From the NCBI GenBank assembly GCA_030762895.1, contig CM061062.1:286250397-286314396 (forward strand): a DNA stretch of 64,000 nt. Direction: 5' to 3'. Made by a program: the position numbers and the translations under genes. A model generated the notes under the pieces. The model saw only the letters and a program-made list of their open reading frames with translations, was not told where the DNA came from and did not search any database. This DNA comes from Sophora flavescens. Taxonomy: Eukaryota; Streptophyta; Magnoliopsida; Fabales; Fabaceae. Below are positions 12,136 to 22,685 of this stretch, one piece after another. How positions within the stretch are numbered: the first letter of the stretch is position 1; the number at the start of each line of letters is the position of its first letter.

Positions 12136-14212
12136 GCCCGACTCTTTTAAGGATTTGGAAAGGTCCCATGAAACGAGGATTTAGCTTGCGGACTTTCATC
12201 GACCTCCCTACCCCTGTCTTAGGAGTGACTCTAAAAAATACATGCTTACTTTCCTGGAATTCTAGAGGCTTTCTCCTTTTGTCGGCATAGCTCTTTTGTC
12301 TACTTTGCACTGTGCGCATCCTCTCCCTAATTATTTTGATTCTCTCAGAGGTTTCCTGGACCAATTTGGGTCCTATCAAGGTTTTCTCACCTACCTCACA
12401 CCAACATAAAGGGGACCTACACTTCCTCCCATATAGGGCCTCATAGGGTGCCATGCCTATACTAGCGTGATAACTATTGTTATACGCAAACTCAATGAGA
12501 GGTAGGAATCTATCCCAACTCCCTCCTTCATCCAAGACACACGCTCTAAGCATGTCCTCAAGGGTCTGAATGGTCCGCTCTGACTGACCATCCGTTTGGG
12601 AATGATAGGTCGTGCTAAGGTTCAACTTAGTCCCAAAGGCTTGCTGAAAAGCCCTCCAAAATCTAGAGGTAAACCTCGGGTCTCTATCTAACACTATAGA
12701 TGTGGGTATCCCATGAAGCTTGACTATTTCCTTGATATAGAGGTATGCCAACTTGTCTAAGCTATAGGTTGCCTTAATTGGCAAGAAGTGGGCAGACTTG
12801 GTCAACCTATCCACTATCACCCAAATGGCGTCTAAGCCCAAACGTGTCTTAGGTAACCCTATCACAAAGTCCATAGAAATTCTCTCCCACTTCCATTCTG
12901 GAATCTCTAAGGACTGCAACAACCCCGAAGGCTTCTGATGTTCTATCTTGACCTTTTGGCACACTAAACACCTAGCTATGAAGCTAGCTACATCCATTTT
13001 CATTACTGGCCACCAATACATCCTCTTAAGGTCTTGGTACATCTTAACTATTCCAGGATGTATGGTAAACTTTCCCTTATGAGCCTTCTCTAATATCTTC
13101 TCTCTAAGGCTCCCTTCCTTAGGAACAACGATCCTATTCTTAAACTTCACTAGCCCATCAACAGACAACTCATAACCCTCTTGTCCCAACCGAGACTGCA
13201 ACTCTTGGTCTAAAAGTTGTTCCCGCCTAACCTCATCTCTAAGGTCACTATTAATTTCCAACCTATTCAACTTCAAACTTAAGACATTTAAGGACACGTC
13301 CAACACCCCCAGATTCATGTCCCTAAACTCTTCCATGAGGTTCATCTTTTGCACCATCAAGCTTGACACGTGTAGGGACTTCCTACTCAAAGCATCCGCC
13401 ACCACATTGGCTTTTCCCGGATGGTACCTCAACTCGAAGTCATAGTCCTTAAGGAACTCCATCCACCTTCGTTGTCTCATGTTCAACTCCTTCTGGTCGA
13501 ATAGATATTTTAGGCTTTTATGGTCACTAAAAACTTCAAACTTTGCCCCGTAAAGGTAATGCCTCCAAATCTTAAGGGCAAAAACCACGGCTGCTAGCTC
13601 TAAGTCATGGGTAGGGTAATTCCCTTCATGTGGCCTAAGCTGCCTAGAGGCATATGCAACCACCTTACCCTCCTGCATTAAGACACATCCCAAGCCATTC
13701 TTAGATGCGTCGCAGTATACCACAAAACTCACTAAGGGATCCGGTATAGTTAAGACTGGTGATGACACCAATCTCCTCTTAAGCTCTTGGAACCCGTCCT
13801 CACACTCCTGGTCCCTTACAAAAGGTTTCCCCTTCCTAGTCAACTGGGTCAAAAGTAAGACTAATCTAGAGAACCCCTCTATGAACTTCCTATAGTAACC
13901 AGCTAAGCCTAAGAAACTTCTCACTTCGGTTACTGTCTTAGGTTGTTCCCATCCCAACACTGCATCAACTTTAGAGGAATCAACCGCCACACCATCCTTT
14001 GAGATTGTGTGTCCTAAAAAGTTTACCTCGTCTAGCCAAAACTCACACTTCTCCGGTTTGGCATAAAGACGCTCGTCCCTTGAGATCTGCAACACTAACC
14101 TTAAGTGTTCTCCATGTTCTTCTGGCGTCCTAGAGTATATTAAAATATCATCTATGAACACCACCACAAACCTGTCCAAAAAGGTCCTAAAGATCCGATT
14201 CATGTAGTCCAT
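12086..14212 (-). pseudogene. Gypsy pol: RT C-half, RNase H, integrase
   Basis: This 708-aa open frame starts just downstream of a frameshift in RT. It holds the RT catalytic block FIDDILIYS (near residue 20), RNase H ([31 protein letters not shown]), an HHCC integrase zinc site (H...H...CLVC, near residues 380-420) and the DDE core: D in [10 protein letters not shown] in VLDRDPRF, E in [12 protein letters not shown]. Catalytic residues are present, yet the enzyme is cut off from protease by the upstream frameshift and from the chromodomain by one near 12115. Confidence 0.92.
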
Positions 14213-15300
14213 GAAAACAGCTAGGGGCGTTGGTCACACCAAAGGGCATCACCACATACTCATAGTGCCCATACCTTGTCCTGAAGGCTGTCTTAGGGAT
14301 GTCCTCGCTTCTAACTCTAATTTGATGGTATCCCGATCTTAGATCTATTTTGGAAAACACTGACGCTCCCCTTAACTGATGTAAGAGATCATCTATCCTA
14401 GGCAAGGGATATTTGTTTCTGATGGTTACCTTATTCAGTTGCCTATAATCAACACACAACCTTATACTCCCATCCTTTTTCTTCACTAGAAGTACTGACG
14501 CTCCCCAAGGTGACACACTAGGCCTAATGAACCCCTTTTGTAACATATCCTCTATCTGTTTCTTGAGCTCGCTCAACTCTAGAGGTGCCATCCTATAGGG
14601 TGTTGCTGATACAGGTCCACTCCCAGGTACTAGATCTATGGTAAACTCAATCTCTCTGTCTGGAGGTAAACTAGAGACATCCGTAGGAAACGCATCTGGG
14701 AACTCACACATAATAGGCAACGCTGCTATATCACTCTCAGCCTCTATCTTGGCAGAAAAGAGAAGTATATATCCCTGAGCTCCCTCAACTAAGCACTTAT
14801 GACATGAGGCAGCAGAGATAAGATGTTCTGTCCTAGGAGAGTCAACAGACATGGACTGTGGAATTAAAGAAATAGTTCGACTAGAACAATCAATAATAAC
14901 ATTATTATGAGACAACCAGTCCATGCCCAAAATAATATCCAGACCAAACATAGGTAAACATATCAAATCAACAATATAAGTCAGGTCTTGAAACAATAAG
15001 GGACATTGCAGGCAAACATAAGAAGTAATCAATCTATCTTTAGCAGAAGTAGAAACACACAAATCATATGACAGTTTAGTAACAAGTAACTCTAAGGATT
15101 GAGCACATTTAAATGAAATGAATGAATGTGTTGCTCCCGAATCGAACAATATGATAACATCATGACCTTTAATAAAGCCCTTACCTTGGATCAAACCGTC
15201 GGACTCCTTCACCTCCTCTCCTTGGATGGTAAAGACCCTTCCTTGGTTCAATGATCTGGTTTGAGATTGTCCTCCTGACTTGCACATCCTAGCAAAGTGT
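14187..15300 (-). pseudogene. Gypsy gag zinc knuckle, protease and RT N-half
   Basis: This frame begins with the CCHC knuckle [14 protein letters not shown], then the retropepsin motif [10 protein letters not shown] and GMDWL. The RT N-half follows: [29 protein letters not shown] and [10 protein letters not shown]. It leaves frame just after NAP, near 14215, where the next frame takes over. Confidence 0.9.
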
Positions 15301-16082
15301 CCCATCTTCCCGCATTTGTGGCAAGTGGTTTGTCTTGCATGGGCACACACGATCTCCATGCTGCCACCCACACTTGTAACATGCAGTCCCCCTCTCACCT
15401 TGAGCACCTTGAACCTGCTTACCCGTCGTGATTGTGGGCACGGGTCGTAGGTTCTTCTGGAAATTACCCCCTTTCCCATGGAACCTCTTGCCGTCACTGA
15501 AGCTCTTCTCCTTTGACCTCTCAGCCAGCACAACTTGCATATTCTGCTCCGCCACCCTACACTTGTTCACTAAAGTAGGGTAGTCTCGAATCTCTAGGAG
15601 CCCAATAAGGCTCTGCAGCTCTGACTTCAAACCCTGCTCGAACTTAATTGCTTTCCATGGACGATCAGGATTATCCATCACCTGTGTGGAGAACCTTGCA
15701 AGCCTCTCGAACATGGCGACATACTCCCCTGACGAAGATGTAGAAACTCCATCTCTTTCTGTATCCGGACACTGTGCAGAAAGTACTTCTCCAGAAATAC
15801 CTCCTTGAATCCGTCCCACGTGACAGGGGCACCCGAAGCAAGCAACCCGCTCCTGGAACAGTTCCACCAGTGCTCTGCATCCGACTCTAACATATAGGTG
15901 GCAAAATCCACCTTCTGAGCATCAGAGCACCCCATGGCCCGGAAGATCTTCTCTAATTTCAGTAACCATTCCTCAGCCTCAATAGGATCGGTGGTCCCTC
16001 GAAAAGCTGGCGGATTATTATTCCTGAACTCTGACAGACCCCTGTACTATGGGTCTGGAGCTACAACCGGTACCACGTTAAG
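15289..16082 (-). pseudogene. Gypsy gag, C-terminal part, broken
   Basis: Two overlapping minus frames carry gag: one with MGCSDAQKVDFATYMLESDA and AEHWWN (15678-15935), the next with SSGEYVAMFERLARFS and an ACYKCG half-knuckle (15289-15867). A TAG lies at 16047-16049, and a frameshift lies near 15730. The gene is interrupted at 16087 by the Athila insertion; its N-terminus is at 24282-24393. Confidence 0.85.
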
Positions 16083-16087
16083 CACGT
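16083..16087. repeat. Target-site duplication CACGT (left copy)
   Basis: CACGT at 16083-16087 and at 24277-24281 flanks the Athila element. Confidence 0.9.
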
Positions 16088-16347
16088 TGATAAGCCTTCG
16101 GCTTATCTAGTTTTATAACTAGATGGACCGTGGTTTTTGTGCAAATTATTCGAGTTCAATCTCGTTTTTGCCCAAATTTGCCTTGTTTTGTTCCTAAGTT
16201 GGACTTTGACTCGTTTTGCGTCTTTTATGCAGTTTTTAGCTTATTTTGGATAGAATTATGCTTTTGGTTGCTTTTGGTGTTTTCAGGTCAATAAGTGAAG
16301 CTCCGGGAGTCAAGGAAAGTCAAAAAGCAGTGGAAATTGCAAGTCTG

Positions 16348-16803
16348 GAGACACTCGCCTCGCGAGTGGATGCTTGCCGTGCGAGCCTGAAGGTCAACAA
16401 AGCAGCAAAAGTCATCACTTCTGGCTCGCCCCGCTAAAATATTCTCGCCACGCGAAACATGAAGACCTGGAAGTCAGATACAATCACGGCCTAGCCGTGA
16501 TGAAGGTCACAGCCTAGAATTGAAGTCTCGCCCCGCGAGAGTGTCTCGCCTCGCGAGATCCTGAAGACCCTGGAAGACAGAGACCATCACGGCCTAGCCG
16601 TGATGAATATCATGGCTGTGACAGATTAGGGTTTGGAGACTCGTCTCGCCAATCACAATTCGCCACGCGATCATTCAAACTCAGGATGGAGCCAAAACTG
16701 CAATTCGCCTCGCGAATAGACGCTCGCCCCGCGAGATCCAAGATTTGAATGCGCGCCAAACTAAAATTCGCGTCGCGAGGATAAGCTCGCCCCGCAAGCG
16801 GGC
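16348..16803. repeat. Array of GC-rich CTCGCCTCGCGAG-like palindromes in the LTR
   Basis: At least ten short motifs of the form TCGCC(T/C)CGCGA, many fully palindromic, alternate with AT-richer spacers. Two TCACGGCCTAGCCGTGA palindromes are mixed in. The same array is in the right LTR at 22950-23402. Confidence 0.85.
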
Positions 16804-17599
16804 GAGAAACAGAATCCTTATTTAAAGGTTGTTTCAGATCAGAACTAAGGGGGATCAAGTTGTTAGCCACTGTTTAGAACCGTAGTGCGAATCCTTGTTT
16901 CTGGAGCTGCGTCTCCCTTCTCTTTTCTTTTCTTCTTTTAGTTTATTATTATGGAGATTATTGCCGATTGTTTGTGCGTCGTCACGGGCATGAGGAACTA
17001 ATCCCCTCGTCCGAGGGATCAATGAAGTCACCCATGGCGGTGTAGTGTTCTCGTGATGTATGTTTTCCTCCCCCTCTCTTATGAATGTTTTCCAATTCTG
17101 TTTTGATTGCGTTGATCATATGTGTTGCGTGATTAACTAGTTAACGTGTTTGAGGTCGAACGGCGAGTCGCGTTTTAGAACTTGAATTGGAATCATTAAT
17201 TGAATAATGAGCACGACAGTGGATTTATTTAATTAGTGCAACCATATAGGGAACAAGGTTTAATAGAATTCGAGATTAGGATTATGAGACCTAGTAAGTA
17301 ATTAATCCAATCGTCGAATATGTCCTATTGAGCACGACAGTGGATATAGGAGAATTTGGGGGTCCCGGTTGACATTGTAATTGAACTTAGGGAGGAATAC
17401 ATCATCACTTGGGTACTAGACATGATTGGGTAGGTGGAATTGAGACCTTGGATATTTTAATTTCTGAATTTAATCACCTTAGCTTTAATCGATTTCTTAT
17501 TTGAATTGCGAAATTAATCTCTCTCTCTCAACCACTTTCCTCACTTGACCAAACGTATCGGATTTCCCGGCGGCCGCTTATCTGCGAGGTGTGGATACT

Positions 17600-17680
17600 C
17601 TAAGGAGGAACCTAGCGGTGAACTTAGGTTATTTGCATGGCTTAGACATTCTAAGGAGGAACCTAGCGGTGAACTTAGGT
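17600..17680 (+). repeat. Two 30-bp direct repeats in the Athila 5' LTR
   Basis: CTAAGGAGGAACCTAGCGG and the following bases occur at 17600-17629 and 17651-17680, 51 bp apart. Confidence 0.95.
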
Positions 17681-18222
17681 GTCGGATCTATAGAAGTCAG
17701 ACTTGGGACTGAAATTACGAGAGTTAGAAGCCGTCCCTCGAGGAGCAACGAGTTGTCACGGAACGCAAAGGGTCCAATCTGGGATCGACTACCACGAGAG
17801 TAGGGGTCGGGTCAATTGGGCACAGCTTTTGTAACCCGAGAGGGAGCTTAAGCTATCAGAGGATAAACTCGCCTTCAAGGCAATTTCGCTAATCATCAAG
17901 GGTAATCGACTTAACAACGTAAACGATCTTGTTGGTAACCTAAATCCCTAGGAATCCATTTAGATCGAAACCCCAAAAAGATTTGTTTTCTGTTTTAATT
18001 GTTTTCTGCTCATCTATCTTTTAATTTCAAATTCAAAACCCTTTTCACTCAAAATATAAAAATCCTTTTTACAAAGTCCAGATTCACTCAATTCGAAATT
18101 AATTGCGATTCGGGAACACAGTCTCTGTGGGATCGATATCTTTTATTACTTGGCGACAGTCCGGTACACTTGCCGGAAACGCAAGCGCACGCTTCGCGCG
18201 CCGCGCCGCGCTGTCAAGTTTT

Positions 18223-18241
18223 TGGCGCCGTTGCCGGGGAT
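18223..18241 (+). promoter_or_regulatory. Athila primer-binding site, tRNA-Asp
   Basis: TGGCGCCGTTGCCGGGGAT is the exact complement of the 3' end of plant tRNA-Asp(GUC) with CCA. It starts six bases after the LTR. Confidence 0.93.
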
Positions 18242-18375
18242 TGGCACAACCAATTTTCCTAATTTTAGGAAAGTTGATTGATTGGTTAAGAAGATATTTA
18301 TTTTTTTTATTTTTCTGTTATTTGTTTATTATTTCTCTACTTCTTTGATTCCACTTGGTCTTGCCGTGTTTTTGT

Positions 18376-21195
18376 ATGCGAGGTACCATCTCACAAGAGG
18401 ACTTGCTATTTGATTCGGAGATCACCAAGACTGAGAAGCGCTTAAGGAAGGCAGTCAGAGAAAGGAAGAGGCTTGAAACGATTGATTTTGAGGACATGGC
18501 TAAAGAAAATCCTCCTCCTCCTCCTCGTTACAAGCCTCTCTTCGAGTATGATCTACCTAGCTTGGGAGATTGTGACTCTTCTATTGTGAGGGGCAACCTG
18601 AATACAGACTCCTTCAGAGTGGAAGCATGTGTCACATTCCAGATCCGCGAGAATCAGTTTGATGGGAGTGGCAAACAGGACCCTCATAGACACATCACTC
18701 GCTTCCTTGAAGCTTGTGACTTGCAGAAGACCAGGGGAGTCTCTCAGGATGAGTTTCGCTTGCGGCTTTTCCCTCTCTCTCTTAGTGATGTTGCTCACGA
18801 TTGGGTTGACAGTTTGGATAGGAACAGCATCAGAACTTGGGAGCAAATGGCACAGAAGTTCCTAACCAAATATTTTCCTCCTCAGAAAGCGGCACAAGCA
18901 AGAATAGCCGTTACATCTTTCAGGCAGACAGAGGATGAAACGTATAATGAAGCATGGGAAAGGTACAATGGGTTATTGAGAAGATGTCCCTCAGCGTTCT
19001 TTGACTCGGTCTCTAAAGTTCAACACTTCTTTAATGGGTTGAGGGGGCGCTATCAGATGAACTGTGATGCCACAGCTGGCGGCTCGTTCTCTTATTTATC
19101 AGCTGAGGATGGATGGGCATTGTTAGAGAAGATGTCATACAATGATTACAACCGTGGTAGGGAAACCTCAAGTGGAATCGGTTACAGGACAATGGAAGCC
19201 ATTTTAGAGCAAAACAGACTTTTGAAGATGCAGAATGAGGCTTTGTCTGGGAACAAGAGGGTTAATGCGATACACGAGGGAATGCCTCCGGGTTGTGCAA
19301 ATTGTAATGGAGATCATGACACTCAGATTTGCCCGCTAAATTTCTCTCAGGAACATGTGGACTCATGCCACAACTTCTATGACACTGTGCCCCAGAACAA
19401 TTATCAGAGAAACAGACAGAATGACTACAATCAGAATCAGAATAGGGGGTATATGAGGAGAGACCATCCGGGGTTCGCTTGGAGTGATGCTAATGGTGGT
19501 ATAGCCGGTCAACAACATCCTCAACAGAATTGGCAACAACCTCAACAGGGTCTGAGACCGAACATTGGAATTCAGCAGCGCAATACTCAGCAGGCTCTTC
19601 CAGGGCCTAATCAGTTGCAACAAACAGATGGTGGACGGCAGCCTTGGGAGTTGGCTATTGAGAAGATGAGCGTGGCAGTTGTGAAGATGTCAATTGATAC
19701 AAGCACTGCTTTTGAGAAGGTGACTGCGGCAGTTGACAAGTTGGCAACGCATACAAGAGCGTCAATTCACAATCTAGAGACGCAGGTTGCTCAGCTCGCA
19801 AGGCAACTTAATGAGCGTCTCCCAGGCACATTCCCAGGTGATACCGAGAACAACCCTAAGGCCCATTGCAATGCCGTAACAACCAGAAGCGGTAGAGTGT
19901 TGGATTCTCAGGAAGACAAGGCCCCGGAACAACTACATGTTGAGGAAGAGCAACCTGAGAAAGAAGAGTCGGTAAGTGACAAGGCACCGGAGCAAGGGGG
20001 AAGGCTGAAACTTGTAGATGAAGAATTCCGAAAGAAGAAGTGGGTTGAACCCCAAGACCTCCCGCCCTACATGAGGGTACCGTATCCTGAAAGATTGAAG
20101 AAGCCTCAACAGGATAAGCAATTCAATAAGTTCCTTGATGTCTTCCGAAAACTTCAGATTAACATTCCATTTGCGGAAGCCTTGGAACAAATGCCATCAT
20201 ATGCCCGGTTTATTAAGGATCTTCTCACCAAGAAGCGGAGAATAGTGGATGAGGAAACGGTTGCTTTGACCGAGGAGTGTAGTGCCATTCTTCAAAGAAA
20301 ACTACCTCCAAAGTTGAAGGATCCCGGTTCCTTTTCGATACCATGTACCATTGGGGAGATGACTGTAGGGAAGGCATTGTGTGATCTAGGGGCAAGCATC
20401 AACTTGATGCCCCTCTCTATGATGAAGAGGTTGGGAATCAAAGAATTCAAAGATACACGGATGTCGCTCCAACTAGCCGACCGCTCTATAAAATATCCTT
20501 ATGGGGTGGTCGAAGACTTGTTAGTAAAGGTGGACAAGCTTATATTTCCGGCGGACTTTGTAGTGCTCGATATGGAAGAAGACGCCGAGATCCCTCTCAT
20601 ATTGGGTAGGCCCTTCTTGGCCACTGGGGGTGCCTTGATAGATGTGCGACAAGGGAAACTCACTCTAAGGGTGCAAGATGATGAGGTAGTCTTCAATCTC
20701 TTTGAAGCAATGAAGCACCCTGCAGAGAGGTCGGAAGTGTATCGTGTAGATATGGTGGATCCAACTGTTAAGGCAAAGGCAACTAGAGAAGCCCATGGTT
20801 CTTCACGTGCTCAAGTGGTGGTAAAATCCCATGATGATGATAGAGAGGAAAAAGGCCCTTCGGGGGATGAGGTCTATCTTGAATGGTTAAAAGACATGGA
20901 AGCCATATCGAGTGTCCCAGAGGATGAATGTGCAAGGGAAAAGCTCAACAACAAGGGTATGAAAAAGGATAATAAAGAACCGAAGTCGAAAGGTGGCACA
21001 ACCGTGGTGGTCAATGAAAACAATAAGTTGATCCCAAAAAAGACCACCACTGAGTGGAGAGTTCGTGCTGATTATAGAAGGGTCCTGAACTTAAATGAGT
21101 TGTCCGGGAACCGCATGCGAGCATATAAAAGGGCACAAACCTACAAAGAACGGACCAAGGAATGGCATGGCAAGCAGGATCTTCCTCCAGATTAA
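18376..21195 (+). CDS. Athila gag-protease polyprotein fused to an integrase C-terminal scrap
   Basis: The open frame has its first ATG at 18376 and gives 939 aa without a stop. A retrotransposon Gag domain lies at about residues 95-230 (WEQMAQKFLTKYFPP). A knuckle CANCNGDHDTQIC follows near 315, then a Gln/Asn-rich linker (about 340-420). The family block YARFIKDLLTKKRRI is near 610. The aspartic protease has LCDLGASINLMP near 670, then ILGRPFLATGGALIDV near 745. At the end, WRVRADYRR looks like the start of RT, but the frame passes directly into LNELSGNRMRAYKRAQTYKE, which resembles the end of Athila integrase. So RT, RNase H and the integrase core are deleted in frame. It could still make capsid and protease. 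The element would need enzymes from a relative to move. Confidence 0.88.
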   Translation: MRGTISQEDLLFDSEITKTEKRLRKAVRERKRLETIDFEDMAKENPPPPPRYKPLFEYDLPSLGDCDSSIVRGNLNTDSFRVEACVTFQIRENQFDGSGKQDPHRHITRFLEACDLQKTRGVSQDEFRLRLFPLSLSDVAHDWVDSLDRNSIRTWEQMAQKFLTKYFPPQKAAQARIAVTSFRQTEDETYNEAWERYNGLLRRCPSAFFDSVSKVQHFFNGLRGRYQMNCDATAGGSFSYLSAEDGWALLEKMSYNDYNRGRETSSGIGYRTMEAILEQNRLLKMQNEALSGNKRVNAIHEGMPPGCANCNGDHDTQICPLNFSQEHVDSCHNFYDTVPQNNYQRNRQNDYNQNQNRGYMRRDHPGFAWSDANGGIAGQQHPQQNWQQPQQGLRPNIGIQQRNTQQALPGPNQLQQTDGGRQPWELAIEKMSVAVVKMSIDTSTAFEKVTAAVDKLATHTRASIHNLETQVAQLARQLNERLPGTFPGDTENNPKAHCNAVTTRSGRVLDSQEDKAPEQLHVEEEQPEKEESVSDKAPEQGGRLKLVDEEFRKKKWVEPQDLPPYMRVPYPERLKKPQQDKQFNKFLDVFRKLQINIPFAEALEQMPSYARFIKDLLTKKRRIVDEETVALTEECSAILQRKLPPKLKDPGSFSIPCTIGEMTVGKALCDLGASINLMPLSMMKRLGIKEFKDTRMSLQLADRSIKYPYGVVEDLLVKVDKLIFPADFVVLDMEEDAEIPLILGRPFLATGGALIDVRQGKLTLRVQDDEVVFNLFEAMKHPAERSEVYRVDMVDPTVKAKATREAHGSSRAQVVVKSHDDDREEKGPSGDEVYLEWLKDMEAISSVPEDECAREKLNNKGMKKDNKEPKSKGGTTVVVNENNKLIPKKTTTEWRVRADYRRVLNLNELSGNRMRAYKRAQTYKERTKEWHGKQDLPPD

Positions 21196-22685
21196 CCCTT
21201 AGGGGCGACTTGAGTCAGGCTCGGGACGTTAAACAAGCGCTACTTGGGAGGCAACCCAAGCTAGGTATCCCTCCCTTCTCCTAACTTTTGTTTTGTTTTG
21301 TTTATGTTTTTGTTTTTGTTTGTCACTCTTGAATAATTTGAGAAGATCAAGAGTTGTTGTATGAATGTCGTGTCGGCAAGCTTGTTGGATTTTGATTAAA
21401 TTGAGCATAGATTAATTGCATAAATTATTTTGACATTGATGATTACCCCTAGGTTCTGATAATAGAAAAGTTTATCCCCACTTAAAAATTGAAAATTGAA
21501 CTTTGAGAATTTTATTGTGATTACTTGATTTATGATAAGTTTGAGGTGAGGGGGTGCACACACTAGGAATCGTATCTCGGTCAAACAATTTGCAAAATGT
21601 CCAGGTGAGGATTTGAGCCTCCAACTCTGTTTTTGAATTTGTGAATCACTGTTAAGTTGCACTTTCCCGAATTTGCTTGAATCTCTTTATGGTTTGCATG
21701 ATTATGTGTTGCATCAAATGATTTAGGCAATTTTCTTGAATTAACTACTTGGCCATAAATTGAACCAACCTTGATGAATGATCCATAGTTAGCCACATTG
21801 AGCCTTGAAGCCTATTGTTCTTGATGACCTTACATTACAAGCCATTAACTCAGAAAAACCATGATTTTCTCCTATCCTAGGATTTAGGAGAGTATGGAAT
21901 TTTAGCTTTGTGAGTGTTGTTGTGGAACTAAGTTTGGGGTGGCTACAAGTTCATGAATCATAGTTGAGAAAAAGAAAAACGGAAGTAAGGGCCGAAGGCT
22001 TGAGGGAAAAAAAAAAGAAAAAAAGAAAAGAAAAAAAAATGGGTGATGAAAAGCATTGAATATGTGCCAAAAAGGGCAAAGAAAAATAAATATAAAAAGG
22101 AAGAGGTGTGTAGCCACCAAATGCAAGGAAGAGAATAATATGAGAGTGAATTCAATTGTTGTGATATTAGTTTCATGCTCTCATTGATCCTAGGGACTTA
22201 GCCTCTATCCTTTGAATATCTTACCTTGAGGCAGGCCTCATTACAACCTTTGAAAAGACCTTCTGATGTTGCATACATGTTTTCGTGGGAACCATTTTTG
22301 AGACGAAAATCAAATTCATGGGAAGTGCTCTTGATATGTGAAATTGAGTGAGAAGTTGAAAGCCTGGACGAATTTGAGCGAATGAGTGAAATTTTACATA
22401 CCCTTGTGAGGAAGGCAATTGTTTGAAATTGGTGATCTTCCTTTTGTGTGTGACCCTGATCCTCAACTTAGACTAATGATTGCATGAATGATAAGTTCTC
22501 AATTGTTTAAAGTAAATGAATGTGGGGATTACATTAATGTAGGGGGGAGATCATTGGAGAAAAACTGTTTTGATTGCATGAAATTTGTGCGAAATCGATT
22601 GATTCCTTTAGGCTTGCCAAGTCTTGAGTCGTTTTTGAGTTTTAAGCTTGCTTGGGGACAAGCAAGGTTTAAGTTTGGGGTGTTT
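21196..22685 (+). other. Athila 3' untranslated region and polypurine tract
   Basis: It starts with the family's TTGGGAGGCAACCCAAG block (21246-21262). It has an A/G-rich run near 22005-22040 and ends with AAGTTTGGGGTGTTT just before the LTR, the likely plus-strand primer. No env-like ORF was seen. Confidence 0.7.

Larger units (their letters stand above)
16088..18216 (+). repeat. Athila 5' LTR
   Basis: The LTR starts TGATAAGCCTTCGGC and ends CTGTCA six bases before the primer site. It matches the right LTR closely from the start to about 17570, then carries a roughly 560-bp segment absent from the other copy before rejoining at TTTTATTACTTG. Confidence 0.88.

Noticed and set aside
18223..18241. 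Possible tRNA-Asp gene fragment
   Set aside because: Only the complement of the tRNA 3' end is present, just after an LTR, so it is a primer-binding site. The same applies to the iMet-like sites at 24546 and 59812.
18553..20696. Minus-strand frames opposite the Athila gag
   Set aside because: They are shadows of the long gag-protease frame, whose domains are clear on the plus strand.
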